Shown in pieces: positions 7,440 through 16,618 of a stretch of 53,030 nt of DNA. The stretch covers positions 1 through 53,030 of the forward strand of contig NZ_LQPT01000111.1 in the NCBI RefSeq assembly GCF_002102355.1, written 5' to 3'. The notes beneath the pieces were generated by a model. It made no database searches. It was not told where the DNA came from and worked only from the letters and a program-made list of their open reading frames with translations. The DNA is from Mycobacterium sherrisii (GTDB taxonomy: Bacteria; Actinomycetota; Actinomycetes; Mycobacteriales; Mycobacteriaceae). The translations under genes and the position numbers were made by a program. Each line of letters starts with the position of its first letter. Positions within the stretch are counted from its first letter, which is position 1.

Positions 7440-8795
7440 GGGAATCAGCCGTTCTCCGCCGCGATGCGTTGATCACCCGGGCGACCACCGCGGGCCGCAA
7501 CAACCGAGAAGGCGGCTCAATCATGTTGAGTGAAAGCAGAAATTGCTGAATCAGCGCGGGATCGACCTCGGCTGCCGCCAGCACCCGGTCCAGGTAGGCA
7601 TTGGTGAGACGGATGGAGGCCGACCGCTTGCCCGGTATTTGCGGCAACGCCAGGTCCGAACTCACCGCCGCACGCCACGCCACACCGATCTGTCTGGCCG
7701 AGTGGCAGAAATACCGTGGCCCTAGCCCCGCACGGCCTTGGCTAAGACAATCTCGTAACACCAGCGCCTCGATAGCGGCGACCGACATACCTTGCCCGTA
7801 AAGCGGATTGAAATTACACAACGCGTCGCCGATGACAATGAGCCCGTCAGGCAGCGCGGTCAGTTTGTCGTAGCGACGCCACCGGTTGGACCGAAATCGG
7901 TACTGGGCGACATCCGCCAGTGGTTGAGCGCACCGCGCGGCAGCCAGCACGTGCGGGGGGCGCCAACTCGCTCAGGTAGTTCAGCAACGATGGGTGATCG
8001 GAAGGTGCACGGCCCCCCGCCACGGTTTGCACGGCGAGCATGTAGGTGTCGTCTTGACCGGCGAACATCGCGTACCCACGCGGACGGGCTGGTTGCGGCG
8101 CGGCAAACGCGATGAATTCGCGCAGCGCACCGGGGGGGTAGCCGGACCGGCAACCCGGCGTAGGTGACATGCACCGTCAGCTCGCTTTCCTTCGGACGCC
8201 GAAAGCCGAGCTGTTCGAGGAATACCGGTGTCCGTGAGCCGCGGCCGGTTGCGTCGACGACGAGATCGCTTGTCAACGTCGCCTCCGTGCCGGAATCCCG
8301 ATGAGCCACCACGACTCCGGTCACCCGGTCGCGCCGGGCGGTTGAGGCCAGTCGCACCGCGTCGTGGCCGTCGCGAATCTCGACGTTGGGCAGGGCCACC
8401 ACCCTGCGGCGCAGCCGCCACTCCAGGAACGGCCGGTGCACGAAGTACATGGCGAGCCGCCCAGGGTCGGGAATTGTCCGCACTCGTTGGAACTGGTGGC
8501 CGTTGAACGTGACGCACAGTCGCGAGAGGTCACCGTCGTTCCAGATCCTGGCGCCGGCGACAACCAACTCGTCGAGAAATTTCGGGAACAACTCATCCAT
8601 GATCCGCATGCCACGGGCCGCCGGAATGTGGGGCATGACGCCTTGCGGCACACCGCGGCGGGTAACCGGCTGATCGGACAAGGCGTCCCGCTCCACCACG
8701 GTGACCTCGCTATAGAAGTCGCTCAACACCCGGGCGACCAATAACCCCGCGATGCTGGCCCCGAGAACCACTGCGGTTGAGCTGGATTCGGACAC
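7432..8795 (-). pseudogene. FAD-dependent oxidoreductase, interrupted by two frameshifts
   Basis: Three minus-strand frames together make one protein of about 450 residues. Frame one starts at GTG 8795 and carries the N-terminal FAD-binding motif (VVLGASIAGLLVARVLS) and VVERD, then VVDATGRGSRTP. It leaves frame near the run of seven G at 8132-8138. Frame two continues with PGALREFIAFAAPQPARPRGYAMF up to the run of six G at 7955-7960. Frame three has the second FAD motif (LIVIGDALCNFNPLYGQGMSVA) and the C-terminus. Both breaks are corrected by removing one base. The family resembles FAD monooxygenases and geranylgeranyl-reductase-like enzymes. It is first in the operon with the F420 enzyme, and GAAGGA precedes the GTG. 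It is either a real pseudogene or two homopolymer read errors. Confidence 0.8.
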
Positions 8796-9061
8796 AATGC
8801 GCTTCCTTCTTCGATGAGGCGGGCCTTCGTCAGTTCGGTCTACGCGAAATCGAAGTCATCGGTGTACCTGAGGCGTCCGGGGTGTGCATGAAACACACTT
8901 CGGGTTCGGTTGCCTTGGTTGGCGTTCGATGCATGTCGGTTTTTGTGGGCAACGCGTCCGATTTTCACTGGCCGCCAATTCATCTCAGGTCGGACACTGT
9001 GCGAGTGGTTGCACGAGCACCCGGGCTCAAGCGCGGCACCAGTCCGGCCGAGCACCGCCGT
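8796..9061. promoter_or_regulatory. divergent promoter region, FAD operon and AraC regulator
   Basis: This 266-bp stretch separates the two divergent starts. Part of it is open in frame with the AraC gene and could encode an N-terminal extension. No convincing operator or -10 box stands out. Confidence 0.35.
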
Positions 9062-9985
9062 ATGCAGGCGCCGGTATTCACAACGCCCGAAAACGTGTCA
9101 TATTGGCTCGGTTTCGCACCCGCAGAACGCATGACGGCGTCGAGCGGCACGCTTTCGGCAGCCATCTGGAACTTCGCCGACGCCCCCGTGTACGAGCTAC
9201 GCGGTCCCGCGGTCGAAAACACGGACCTGGTCTCGATTCCGATAAGCGGGCAGCATCACCACACGTATTTCGGCAACGGTCGCCGCAAATGGAGCCGGGC
9301 ACACCCGCCTCTTCACATGAACATCGTCGTCGCCGGCGAAGAACCCAGAGGAATCTTCCAATCAGAGCGGCCGTTTAGCTATCTGCACGTGTACGTCCCG
9401 CACGCCATGATCGAGCGCATCGCCGTCGAGAGTGGAGCGATCAAGGCGGGGCGGACCGTCACGCTGATCGATCCGATGTGTTCTTGGAGTCCGCTCGTCG
9501 AGGACATCTGCCGGGGCATCGTTCGCGAGTTGAGGCAACGCGACGGGTGCTCGCGGATGATGATCGAGTCGCTGGGCAATCAACTCGCCGTTCGCCTGTT
9601 GCGGCAGCATTCGAGCGTTTCCGGATCGGTCGCCTCCAGCGGGAAAAGTGCTCTGAGCTATCGCGATTGGCGGTTACGCCGGGCAATCGACTATCTGGAG
9701 GCTCACCTATCGGCCGACGTGGGCCTCGAGGAGATCGCCGGCGTGGTGGGGTTGTCGGCGGGACGAGTGACGGAACTGTTCCGCCAGGGCACGGGCGAGA
9801 CACCGCACCGGTGGCTGATGAACCGGCGTCTCACCCGGGCATGCGAATTGCTTGCCAACCCCGCGCTGAAGATCACCGAGATCGCACACCAATGCGGATT
9901 CGCCAGTTCTCAACATTTTGCCGTAGTGATGCGCCGACGCCTCGGAGTGACACCGACCGCCTACCGTCGACAAATCCTCACCTGA
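9062..9985 (+). CDS. AraC family transcription regulator
   Basis: About 307 residues. The C-terminal 100 residues form the AraC double helix-turn-helix: LEEIAGVVGLSAGRVTELFRQGTGETPHRWLMNRRL, then ITEIAHQCGFASSQHFAVVMRRRLGVTPTAYRR. The N-terminal part (VYELRGPAVENTDLVSIPISGQHHHTYF and later SERPFSYLHVYVPHAMI) looks like the ligand-binding half of AraC proteins that control uptake or oxidation of hydrophobic compounds. ATG 9062 is chosen because upstream residues in the frame show no domain. The frame is open to 8777, so a longer form cannot be excluded. It is divergent from the FAD/F420/hydrolase operon and is its likely regulator. Confidence 0.8.
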   Translation: MQAPVFTTPENVSYWLGFAPAERMTASSGTLSAAIWNFADAPVYELRGPAVENTDLVSIPISGQHHHTYFGNGRRKWSRAHPPLHMNIVVAGEEPRGIFQSERPFSYLHVYVPHAMIERIAVESGAIKAGRTVTLIDPMCSWSPLVEDICRGIVRELRQRDGCSRMMIESLGNQLAVRLLRQHSSVSGSVASSGKSALSYRDWRLRRAIDYLEAHLSADVGLEEIAGVVGLSAGRVTELFRQGTGETPHRWLMNRRLTRACELLANPALKITEIAHQCGFASSQHFAVVMRRRLGVTPTAYRRQILT

Positions 9986-10001
9986 TTGAACTGCGGGCGG
10001 C

Positions 10002-12983
10002 CTACTTGGTGTTGTTGTACTTGTTGATCGCGTCGTCGAGCCGTTGCAGTGCCGCCCCATAGCCGGCGAAATCACCCTTCTTCTGCGCGTCCCGCGCGGC
10101 GTTGATCGCCGTCTGAATATCTTGCAGCGCTGCGGCTTTCGCAGGCGACAACGTAGTGGCCCCGTCGGGAGCCGGCGGTGCCGCCGCCGGTGGTGGCGCA
10201 TTGCCCGGCGCCGCGGCCGGCGGCGGCGGACTGGCGGGCGGATTCGCCGGTGCGCCGGCATCGGTGGGCACGATTCCGGTGGCGGCCGCCCCGGCCCCGG
10301 GCCCGAACAATCCGGTCAGCGCATCTCCGACCGTGGGGCCGTAACCGATCTTGTCGTTGTACATCATCGCCACCCGGATCAACCGTGGGTACGACGACGC
10401 GGCGTCGCTGGCTCCCGGGGAGGCGTACACGGGTTCGACGTAGAGCAACCCGCCCTGCGCTACCGGCAACGTCAGCAGGTTGCCCCACCGTATCCGGTTC
10501 TGGTTGTCACGCCCGATCACACCGAGGTCCTGAGAGACCGCCGGGTCGGTGGTGATCGCATTATTGGCCAGCTTCGGCCCGTTGACCTGGCCGGGAATGG
10601 TGAGCACCGTGATCTTGCCGTACGTCGCGGGGTCGGAACTGGCGCTGATGTAGGCGGCCAGATAGTCGCGCTTGAATCGGTTCATCGCGCTCGTCAATTG
10701 ATACGACGACGTATTGTCGTTCTTTGCAATGTTTTTCGCGACGATGTAATACGGCGGCTGATAGCTGCTGGCGGTGGGGTTCGGATCGAGCGGCACGTCC
10801 CAGAAGTCCGACGTGGAAAAGAACGTCACCGGGTCGTTGACGTGATATTTCGCCAGCAGCATCCGTTGCACCTTGAACAGGTCCTCGGGATAGCGCAGGT
10901 GCTCGGCAAGTTCGGGGGTGATGTCGCTCTTGGGTTTGACCGTCCCCGGGAAAATTTTCATCCAGGCCTTGAGCACCGGATCCTGCTCGTCCTGTTGGTA
11001 GAGCGTCACGGTCCCGTCGTACGCGTCGACCGTTGCCTTCACCGAGTTACGGATGTAGGAGACCTGCTTGTCCGGACCGAGCTTGTTGAAGGCGACCTCG
11101 GTGGAATCCGCGGTCGCGGATTCCAGGGACGTCAGTTCCGAATACGGGTAGTTGTCCAGCGTGGTGTAGCCGTCGATGATCCACACCAGGCGCTTGTTGA
11201 CGATCGCCGGGTATACGGCGCTGTCGGTGGTCAGCCACGGCGCCACGGCCTCCACCCGGGCCGCCGGATCCCGGTTGAACAGGATCTTGCTGTTGCTGCC
11301 GATGACGTTGGAGAACAAGAAATTTCGTTCGGCGAACTTGGCGGCGAACACGCTGCGCGACAACCAGTCGCCGATCGGGACCCCACCGAGGCCGGTGTAG
11401 GTGTAATTCTTGGTTTCGGTGTTGGTCTCGTAGTCGTATTCACGGTCGGGCCCGTTCTTGCCGACGATCGCATAGTCGGCGGACGCATTGGAGATGACCG
11501 GGCCGAAATAGATGCGGGGCTGATCCAGCGGTGCCGGTCCCTCGGAGACCACGCCGCCGTTGGCTCCGACGACGTTGACCAGAAACTCCGGATAGCCCCC
11601 GTTTTGGGTGGGATCGTTGGCGATACCGCGCACCGTGTTGGCCGGCGACGCGATGAATCCGTTGCCGTGGGTGAAGACGGTGTGCCGGTTGATCCAGTCG
11701 CGCTGGTTGTCGATCAGCCTGTCGGGGTTGAGTTCTCGGGCCGCGACCACGTAGTCGCGCAGCGCGCCGTTGCGGTCCAGGTAGCGGTCAATCGAGAGCT
11801 GATCGGGGAAGTAATAGAAGTTCTTGCCCTGCTGGAACTGGGTGAATGCCGGGCTGATGATTGTCGGGTCCAGCAGCCGGATGTTGGAGGTCGTCGCGCG
11901 GTCGGCGGCGACTTGCTGGGCGGTGGCCTGGCTGTCGCCGCTGTAGTTGCGGTAGGTCACCACGTCGGAGGTGAGTCCGTACGCCTGCCGCGTCGCGGTG
12001 ATGCTTCGGCTGATGTATTCGCTTTCCTTCTGCGCGGCATTGGGTCGCACGCTGATCTGCTCGACGATCAGCGGCCACCCGGCGCCCACGATCAGCGACG
12101 ACAGCAGCAACAACACCAGCCCGATGGCAGGGATCCGCAGGTCCTTCAGCGTGATCGCGGAAAACACGGCCGCGGCGCAGATGATCGCGATCGCCATCAG
12201 GATCAGCTTCGCCGGCAACACCGCGTTGATGTCTGTGTAGCCGGCGCCGGTGAACGGCTTACCGCCGCGGGTGTGCGACAACAACTCGTAACGGTCCAGC
12301 CAGTAGGCGACGGCCTTGAGCAGAACCAGCGTGCCGACCAGGCTGATCAACTGAATCCGGGCGGAGCGACTCAGCGCACCGGTGCGACCGGACAACCGGA
12401 TGCCGCCAAAGATGTAGTGCGCCAACAGGTTCGCCAAGAAAGCCAAGAAAACCGACACGAACAGGTAGCTGAGCACCAGCCGGTAAAACGGCAACTCGAA
12501 CGCGTAGAAGCCGAGGTCCTTGCCGAACTGCGGATCTTTGATGCCGAAGTCGCCACCGTGCAGGAACAACTGGATGCGCACCCAGTAGCTCTGCGCGACC
12601 ACCCCGGCCAACAAGCCGATCGCCGTCGGGACACCGATGGCCACCAACCGCAGCCGCGTCATCACCACGGCGCGATACCGGGCCACCGGGTCGTTGTCGT
12701 TGCTCGGGACGAAGACCGGGCGTGAGCGGTAGGCCAGCGCGAGGCCGCCGAACACGATGCCGCCGACGACCAGGCCCGCGATCAGAAACACCACGATGCG
12801 GGTCCACAGGACGGTGGTGAACACCGAGCGGTACCCGAGTTCGCCGAACCACAACCAGTCGACGTACGCGTCGATCAGCCGCGGGCCGGCCAGCAGCAGC
12901 GCGATCACGCCGAGCGCGATCATGATCAGAATCCGGCTGCGTCGTGTCAGCTTCGGCATTCTTGCGGTGGGCCGCATCCCCAC
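10002..12983 (-). CDS. UPF0182 family large membrane protein (Rv3193c homologue)
   Basis: A 993-residue protein. The first third has about seven hydrophobic helices, starting with [26 protein letters not shown] and [22 protein letters not shown]. The rest is a large hydrophilic, probably extracytoplasmic region ([50 protein letters not shown]). A Pro/Ala-rich linker and a short helical tail ([21 protein letters not shown]) end it. Length and sequence agree with Rv3193c as recalled. The function is unknown. The GTG start at 12983 lies 71 bases after the stop of the PDZ protease gene, so the two are probably co-transcribed. A shorter start at the internal Met of [12 protein letters not shown] would lose only eight residues. 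Confidence 0.9.
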   Translation of the reverse strand: MGMRPTARMPKLTRRSRILIMIALGVIALLLAGPRLIDAYVDWLWFGELGYRSVFTTVLWTRIVVFLIAGLVVGGIVFGGLALAYRSRPVFVPSNDNDPVARYRAVVMTRLRLVAIGVPTAIGLLAGVVAQSYWVRIQLFLHGGDFGIKDPQFGKDLGFYAFELPFYRLVLSYLFVSVFLAFLANLLAHYIFGGIRLSGRTGALSRSARIQLISLVGTLVLLKAVAYWLDRYELLSHTRGGKPFTGAGYTDINAVLPAKLILMAIAIICAAAVFSAITLKDLRIPAIGLVLLLLSSLIVGAGWPLIVEQISVRPNAAQKESEYISRSITATRQAYGLTSDVVTYRNYSGDSQATAQQVAADRATTSNIRLLDPTIISPAFTQFQQGKNFYYFPDQLSIDRYLDRNGALRDYVVAARELNPDRLIDNQRDWINRHTVFTHGNGFIASPANTVRGIANDPTQNGGYPEFLVNVVGANGGVVSEGPAPLDQPRIYFGPVISNASADYAIVGKNGPDREYDYETNTETKNYTYTGLGGVPIGDWLSRSVFAAKFAERNFLFSNVIGSNSKILFNRDPAARVEAVAPWLTTDSAVYPAIVNKRLVWIIDGYTTLDNYPYSELTSLESATADSTEVAFNKLGPDKQVSYIRNSVKATVDAYDGTVTLYQQDEQDPVLKAWMKIFPGTVKPKSDITPELAEHLRYPEDLFKVQRMLLAKYHVNDPVTFFSTSDFWDVPLDPNPTASSYQPPYYIVAKNIAKNDNTSSYQLTSAMNRFKRDYLAAYISASSDPATYGKITVLTIPGQVNGPKLANNAITTDPAVSQDLGVIGRDNQNRIRWGNLLTLPVAQGGLLYVEPVYASPGASDAASSYPRLIRVAMMYNDKIGYGPTVGDALTGLFGPGAGAAATGIVPTDAGAPANPPASPPPPAAAPGNAPPPAAAPPAPDGATTLSPAKAAALQDIQTAINAARDAQKKGDFAGYGAALQRLDDAINKYNNTK

Positions 12984-13054
12984 TGGTTACGCTCCCTGAT
13001 CAATGTGGCCGGGACGGTCACAACTGTACGCACCGCCGTGCGCGAAATGAGGGA

Positions 13055-14077
13055 CTAGCAACTCGGTGCCTGGCCGCCCTGCTGGATGGCGTGTAGGGAC
13101 TCCACCGCCTGGGCAAGGGTTTCGACCTTGATCAAGCGCAAGCCGTCTGGATTGTCCGAAGCCGCCTCGTAGCAGTTCTTGGCGGGCACGAGGAACACCG
13201 TGGCGCCGGCCTCGTGCGCGGCGACCATCTTGTGCGTGATCCCGCCAATCTGGCCGACCTTGCCATCGGAGGAAATCGTGCCCGTCCCGGCGATGAACGT
13301 CGAACCGGCCAGATCGCCCGTGGTGAGCTTGTCGACCACCGCCAGGCTGAACATCAGGCCCGCCGAGGGCCCGCCCACGTTGGCGAGGTTGAAGTCCACC
13401 GAGAACGGCGCCCACGGCGCGTCGAGGACCGCGACACCCAGGAAGCCGTAGTCGCGGTCCTTGTTGGTGCCCAAGGTGATCTGCGTGACGCCGGCCGGCT
13501 CGTTTTTGCGCCGGTAATCGATCGTCACCACCTGCCCGGGCTTGGTGCTCTTCAGCAGTCCGGTGAACTGCTCGACGTTGGCGACCGGGGTGCCGTTGAC
13601 CGCGTCGATAGCATCACCGACCTTCAATTTGCCCACCGACGGTCCGGGGTCGGTGACGCTCGCGATGGTGATTGCGGGCGCGTACTTCAGGTAGCCCAGG
13701 GCGGCGTACTCGGCACTGTCCTCGGAGTCCTTGAAATCGGCGTTGTTGGCCTTGTCGACCTCCTCGCGCGACTTTCCGGGCGGGTAGATCAGGTCGCGGG
13801 GCACCAGCTGCTCTTGCCCGGACAACCACAGGGTCAGCGCCTCGCCCAGGCTCAGTTCGTCACGCTGGGACACCGTCGTCATGTTGAGGTGGCCGGTCGT
13901 CGGATGCGTCTGGGTGCCCTCGATGTCGACCACCTGCTTGCCGTCGACCTCACCCAGGGTGTCGAAGGTGGGCCCCGGCCCCAGGGAAACAAACGGCACC
14001 GTCACCACCGCGAGCAACACGCCGAAGACCAGGATCGGCACCAGCGCGACCATCAAGGTCAGAATCCGCCTGTTCAC
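13055..14077 (-). CDS. PDZ-domain Lon-like serine protease (Rv3194c homologue)
   Basis: A 340-residue membrane-anchored protease. Residues about 5-30 form one hydrophobic segment (LTLMVALVPILVFGVLLAVVTVPFV), which leaves the rest outside the cell. A PDZ domain follows around residues 125-205 (GPSVGKLKVGDAIDAVNGTPVANVEQF). The C-terminal Lon-type S16 domain shows the Ser-Lys dyad: Ser in VGGPSAGLMFSLAV and Lys in GGITHKMVAAHEAG. The protein probably degrades or trims envelope proteins. It lies upstream of the UPF0182 gene on the same strand and is divergent from the zincin-like gene across 95 bases. Confidence 0.92.
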   Translation of the reverse strand: MNRRILTLMVALVPILVFGVLLAVVTVPFVSLGPGPTFDTLGEVDGKQVVDIEGTQTHPTTGHLNMTTVSQRDELSLGEALTLWLSGQEQLVPRDLIYPPGKSREEVDKANNADFKDSEDSAEYAALGYLKYAPAITIASVTDPGPSVGKLKVGDAIDAVNGTPVANVEQFTGLLKSTKPGQVVTIDYRRKNEPAGVTQITLGTNKDRDYGFLGVAVLDAPWAPFSVDFNLANVGGPSAGLMFSLAVVDKLTTGDLAGSTFIAGTGTISSDGKVGQIGGITHKMVAAHEAGATVFLVPAKNCYEAASDNPDGLRLIKVETLAQAVESLHAIQQGGQAPSC

Positions 14078-14172
14078 GCCGCTACCCTAACCGGGCCGGC
14101 CGCACGCCGGTTCAGCTACAAGCGTGACAACTGATGGCGCCAGCCGGTTCCGTGGTGAGTACCGTTGGGGTT

Positions 14173-15537
14173 ATGGCTGACCTGCCCTTCGGCTTCTCCT
14201 CCGGAGAAGACCCCGAGCGCGACAAGCATGGGAAGAACGATCCCGAGTCCGGCTCGGGTGCGTCAAACCCGCTCGGCGCGTTCGGCATGAGCGGGGACTT
14301 CAGCATGGGTGACCTAGGCCAAATCTTCACGCAACTGGGTCAGATGTTCAGCAACGCCGGCACGATGACGGCCGGCGGGCAGTCGGGGCCCGTCAACTAT
14401 GAACTGGCCCGGCAGGTCGCGTCCAGCTCGATCGGCTTCGTCGCTCCCATTCCGGCGTCGACGAACTCGGCGATCGGCGACGCGGTACGTCTGGCCGACA
14501 CCTGGCTCGACGGCGTCACGGCGCTGCCCTCCGGCGCCACCAAGGCGGTCGGCTGGAGCCCCAGCGACTGGGTGGACAACACCCTGGCGACCTGGAAGCG
14601 GCTGTGCGACCCGATGGCCCAACAGATTTCGTCGGTGTGGGCGCAGTCGCTGCCGGAGGAGGCCAAGAGCATGGCGGGCCCGCTGATGGCGATGATGTCG
14701 CAGATGGGCGGCATGGCATTCGGCTCGCAGCTGGGCCAGGCGCTGGGCCGGTTGTCGCGGGAAGTGCTGACGTCGACCGACATCGGCCTGCCGCTGGGTC
14801 CCAAAGGCGTGGCGGCCGTCATGCCGGACGCCGTGGAGGAATTCGCCGCCGGGCTCGAGCAACCGCGCAGCGAGATCATGACGTTTCTGGCGGCACGGGA
14901 GGCGGCCCACCATCGCCTCTTCAGTCACGTGCCCTGGTTGGCCAGCCAGCTGCTCGGTGCCGTCGAGGCCTACGCCCGGGGCATGCAGATCGACATGAGC
15001 GGAATCGAAGAGCTCGCGCGCGATTTCAACCCCGCGTCGCTGGCCGATCCGGCGGCCATCGAAAACCTGCTCGGGCAGGGTGTGTTCGAGCCGAAGGCCA
15101 CCCCGGCGCAGACTCAGGCGCTGGAACGACTCGAGACCCTGCTCGCGCTCATCGAGGGCTGGGTGCAGATCGTGGTCACCGCCGCGCTGGGCGATCGGAT
15201 CCCTGGAACGGCCGCGCTCAGTGAGACTTTGCGCCGGCGCAGGGCCAGCGGCGGCCCGGCCGAGCAGACCTTCGCCACCCTGGTCGGCCTGGAGCTGCGG
15301 CCCCGCAAGCTGCGCGAGGCCGCGGCACTGTGGGAGCGACTGACTGAGGCCGTCGGCGCCGACGCTCGCGATGCCGTCTGGCAACATCCCGATCTGCTGC
15401 CCGGCGCCGACGATCTCGACGATCCGGCCGGCTTCATCGACCGGGTCGTCGGCGGCGACACCACCGGCATCGACGAGGCGATCGCCCGCCTCGAAGAGGA
15501 AGACCCCGGGGCTGACGGCGGTTCTGCCGACCACTGA
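14173..15537 (+). CDS. zinc-dependent metalloprotease-like protein, DUF2342 family (Rv3195 homologue)
   Basis: About 454 residues. After a polar, Gly/Ser-rich N-terminus comes a helical body belonging to the zincin-like family annotated as DUF2342 or F420-biosynthesis-associated. The candidate metal site is REAAHHRLFSHVPWL with a downstream Glu in LLALIEGWVQIV. This is not a strict HExxH, so catalysis is unproven. Start ATG 14173 follows GGGG and is preferred over the in-frame upstream Met at 14134. It is followed by the cyclodehydratase-like gene on the same strand after 128 bases. The pairing of these two genes is conserved in M. tuberculosis. Confidence 0.85.
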   Translation: MADLPFGFSSGEDPERDKHGKNDPESGSGASNPLGAFGMSGDFSMGDLGQIFTQLGQMFSNAGTMTAGGQSGPVNYELARQVASSSIGFVAPIPASTNSAIGDAVRLADTWLDGVTALPSGATKAVGWSPSDWVDNTLATWKRLCDPMAQQISSVWAQSLPEEAKSMAGPLMAMMSQMGGMAFGSQLGQALGRLSREVLTSTDIGLPLGPKGVAAVMPDAVEEFAAGLEQPRSEIMTFLAAREAAHHRLFSHVPWLASQLLGAVEAYARGMQIDMSGIEELARDFNPASLADPAAIENLLGQGVFEPKATPAQTQALERLETLLALIEGWVQIVVTAALGDRIPGTAALSETLRRRRASGGPAEQTFATLVGLELRPRKLREAAALWERLTEAVGADARDAVWQHPDLLPGADDLDDPAGFIDRVVGGDTTGIDEAIARLEEEDPGADGGSADH

Positions 15538-15665
15538 AAGCGCCGCCGGTTCCGTGCCCGCGTGGAAGAACGGGCAGCAAACGATCATCGTCACAGCGCC
15601 GCCCGGCTGACCCCCCTGTGGATAACTGCACGGACCGTTGCCCGCGCCGTGGCACAGTCCGACAC

Positions 15666-16520
15666 ATGCCGCGCGCCGCGCTCTATGCGCTCGACCCGGC
15701 CATGCCCGTGCTGTTGCGCCCCGACGGCGCCGTCCAGGTCGGCTGGGATCCCCGCCGGGCCGTTTTGGTGCGCCCACCCCGTGGCCTCGCCGCCGCGACG
15801 CTGGCCGCGCTGCTGCGCGCGATGCGCTCTCCCCTGCCGCTCGCCGAGCTGCATCGCCAAGCCGTCGGGCATGGGCTGGCCGACGTCGACGGCATGACCC
15901 AGCTGCTCGCGCAATTGGTGCGCGCCGGGGTGGTGACTCGCGGGTTCCGGCAAACCGGCGGGCGGGCGGCCTCCATCCGGATCCACGGCCGCGGCCCGCT
16001 GTCGGACTTGCTGATGGAGGCGCTGCGGTGTTCCGGGGCCCGGATAGCGCACAGCAGCCAGCCGCACGCCGCCGTCACGCGCGCCGCCGTGGATCTGGTG
16101 GTGCTGGCCGACTACCTGGTAGCCGACCCGCGCATGGTGCGCGACCTGCACAGCCAGGGCGTAGCCCATCTGGCGGTGCGGGTCCGCGACGGCACCGGCC
16201 TGGTGGGGCCGCTGGTCATCCCCGGCGTGACCAGCTGCCTGGGGTGCGCCGACCTGCACCGCAACGACCGCGACGCCGCCTGGCCCGCGGTCGCGGCGCA
16301 ACTGCGGGAAACCGTCGGGGTGGCCGATCGGGCCACGTTGCTGGCTACCGCCGCGCTGGCGCTCAGCCAGGTGAACCGGGTGATCGCCGCGGTGCGCGGG
16401 GACGACGCCGGACCGGATACCGACCCGCCGCAGGCGCTCAACGCGACCCTGGAGTTCGACCTCCGCGCCGGCGCGATCGTCGCCCGACAGTGGACCCGCC
16501 ACCCGTTGTGTTCTTGCTGA
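15666..16520 (+). CDS. cyclodehydratase/ThiF-like protein (Rv3196 homologue)
   Basis: A 284-residue protein. Residues 1-110 resemble the winged-helix leader-binding part of RiPP cyclodehydratase partners (RPDGAVQVGWDPRRAVLVRPP, then a helical HQAVGHGLADVDGMTQLLAQLVRAG). The rest resembles the E1/ThiF-like fold found in TOMM biosynthesis proteins. Two cysteine pairs, SCLGCADLHR and the extreme C-terminal HPLCSC, would form a zinc site. No ATP-binding GxGxxG is obvious, so it may be a scaffold rather than an adenylating enzyme. No precursor peptide gene or YcaO gene is visible nearby. The ATG at 15666 begins MPRAALYALD and is the natural domain start. Its true substrate is unknown. Confidence 0.75.
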   Translation: MPRAALYALDPAMPVLLRPDGAVQVGWDPRRAVLVRPPRGLAAATLAALLRAMRSPLPLAELHRQAVGHGLADVDGMTQLLAQLVRAGVVTRGFRQTGGRAASIRIHGRGPLSDLLMEALRCSGARIAHSSQPHAAVTRAAVDLVVLADYLVADPRMVRDLHSQGVAHLAVRVRDGTGLVGPLVIPGVTSCLGCADLHRNDRDAAWPAVAAQLRETVGVADRATLLATAALALSQVNRVIAAVRGDDAGPDTDPPQALNATLEFDLRAGAIVARQWTRHPLCSC

Positions 16521-16618
16521 TCGGCCCCGGACGGCGTGTGACCACCGGTCGTCTCGTCACCGCACTGTTGCCTAGATCAACCCCGGGGCGGGTGGCCCGT
16601 CATGGATGATGGACATGG

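Noticed and set aside
8777-9061. longer AraC protein starting at 8777
   Set aside because: It would overlap the divergent FAD gene start, and the added residues have no recognisable domain; kept only as a possibility.
10044-12725. 893-codon open frame antisense to the UPF0182 gene
   Set aside because: Long antisense frames are a by-product of GC-rich codon use. Its residues are Arg/Gly/Asp-rich with no domain, and the opposite strand is a clear conserved gene.
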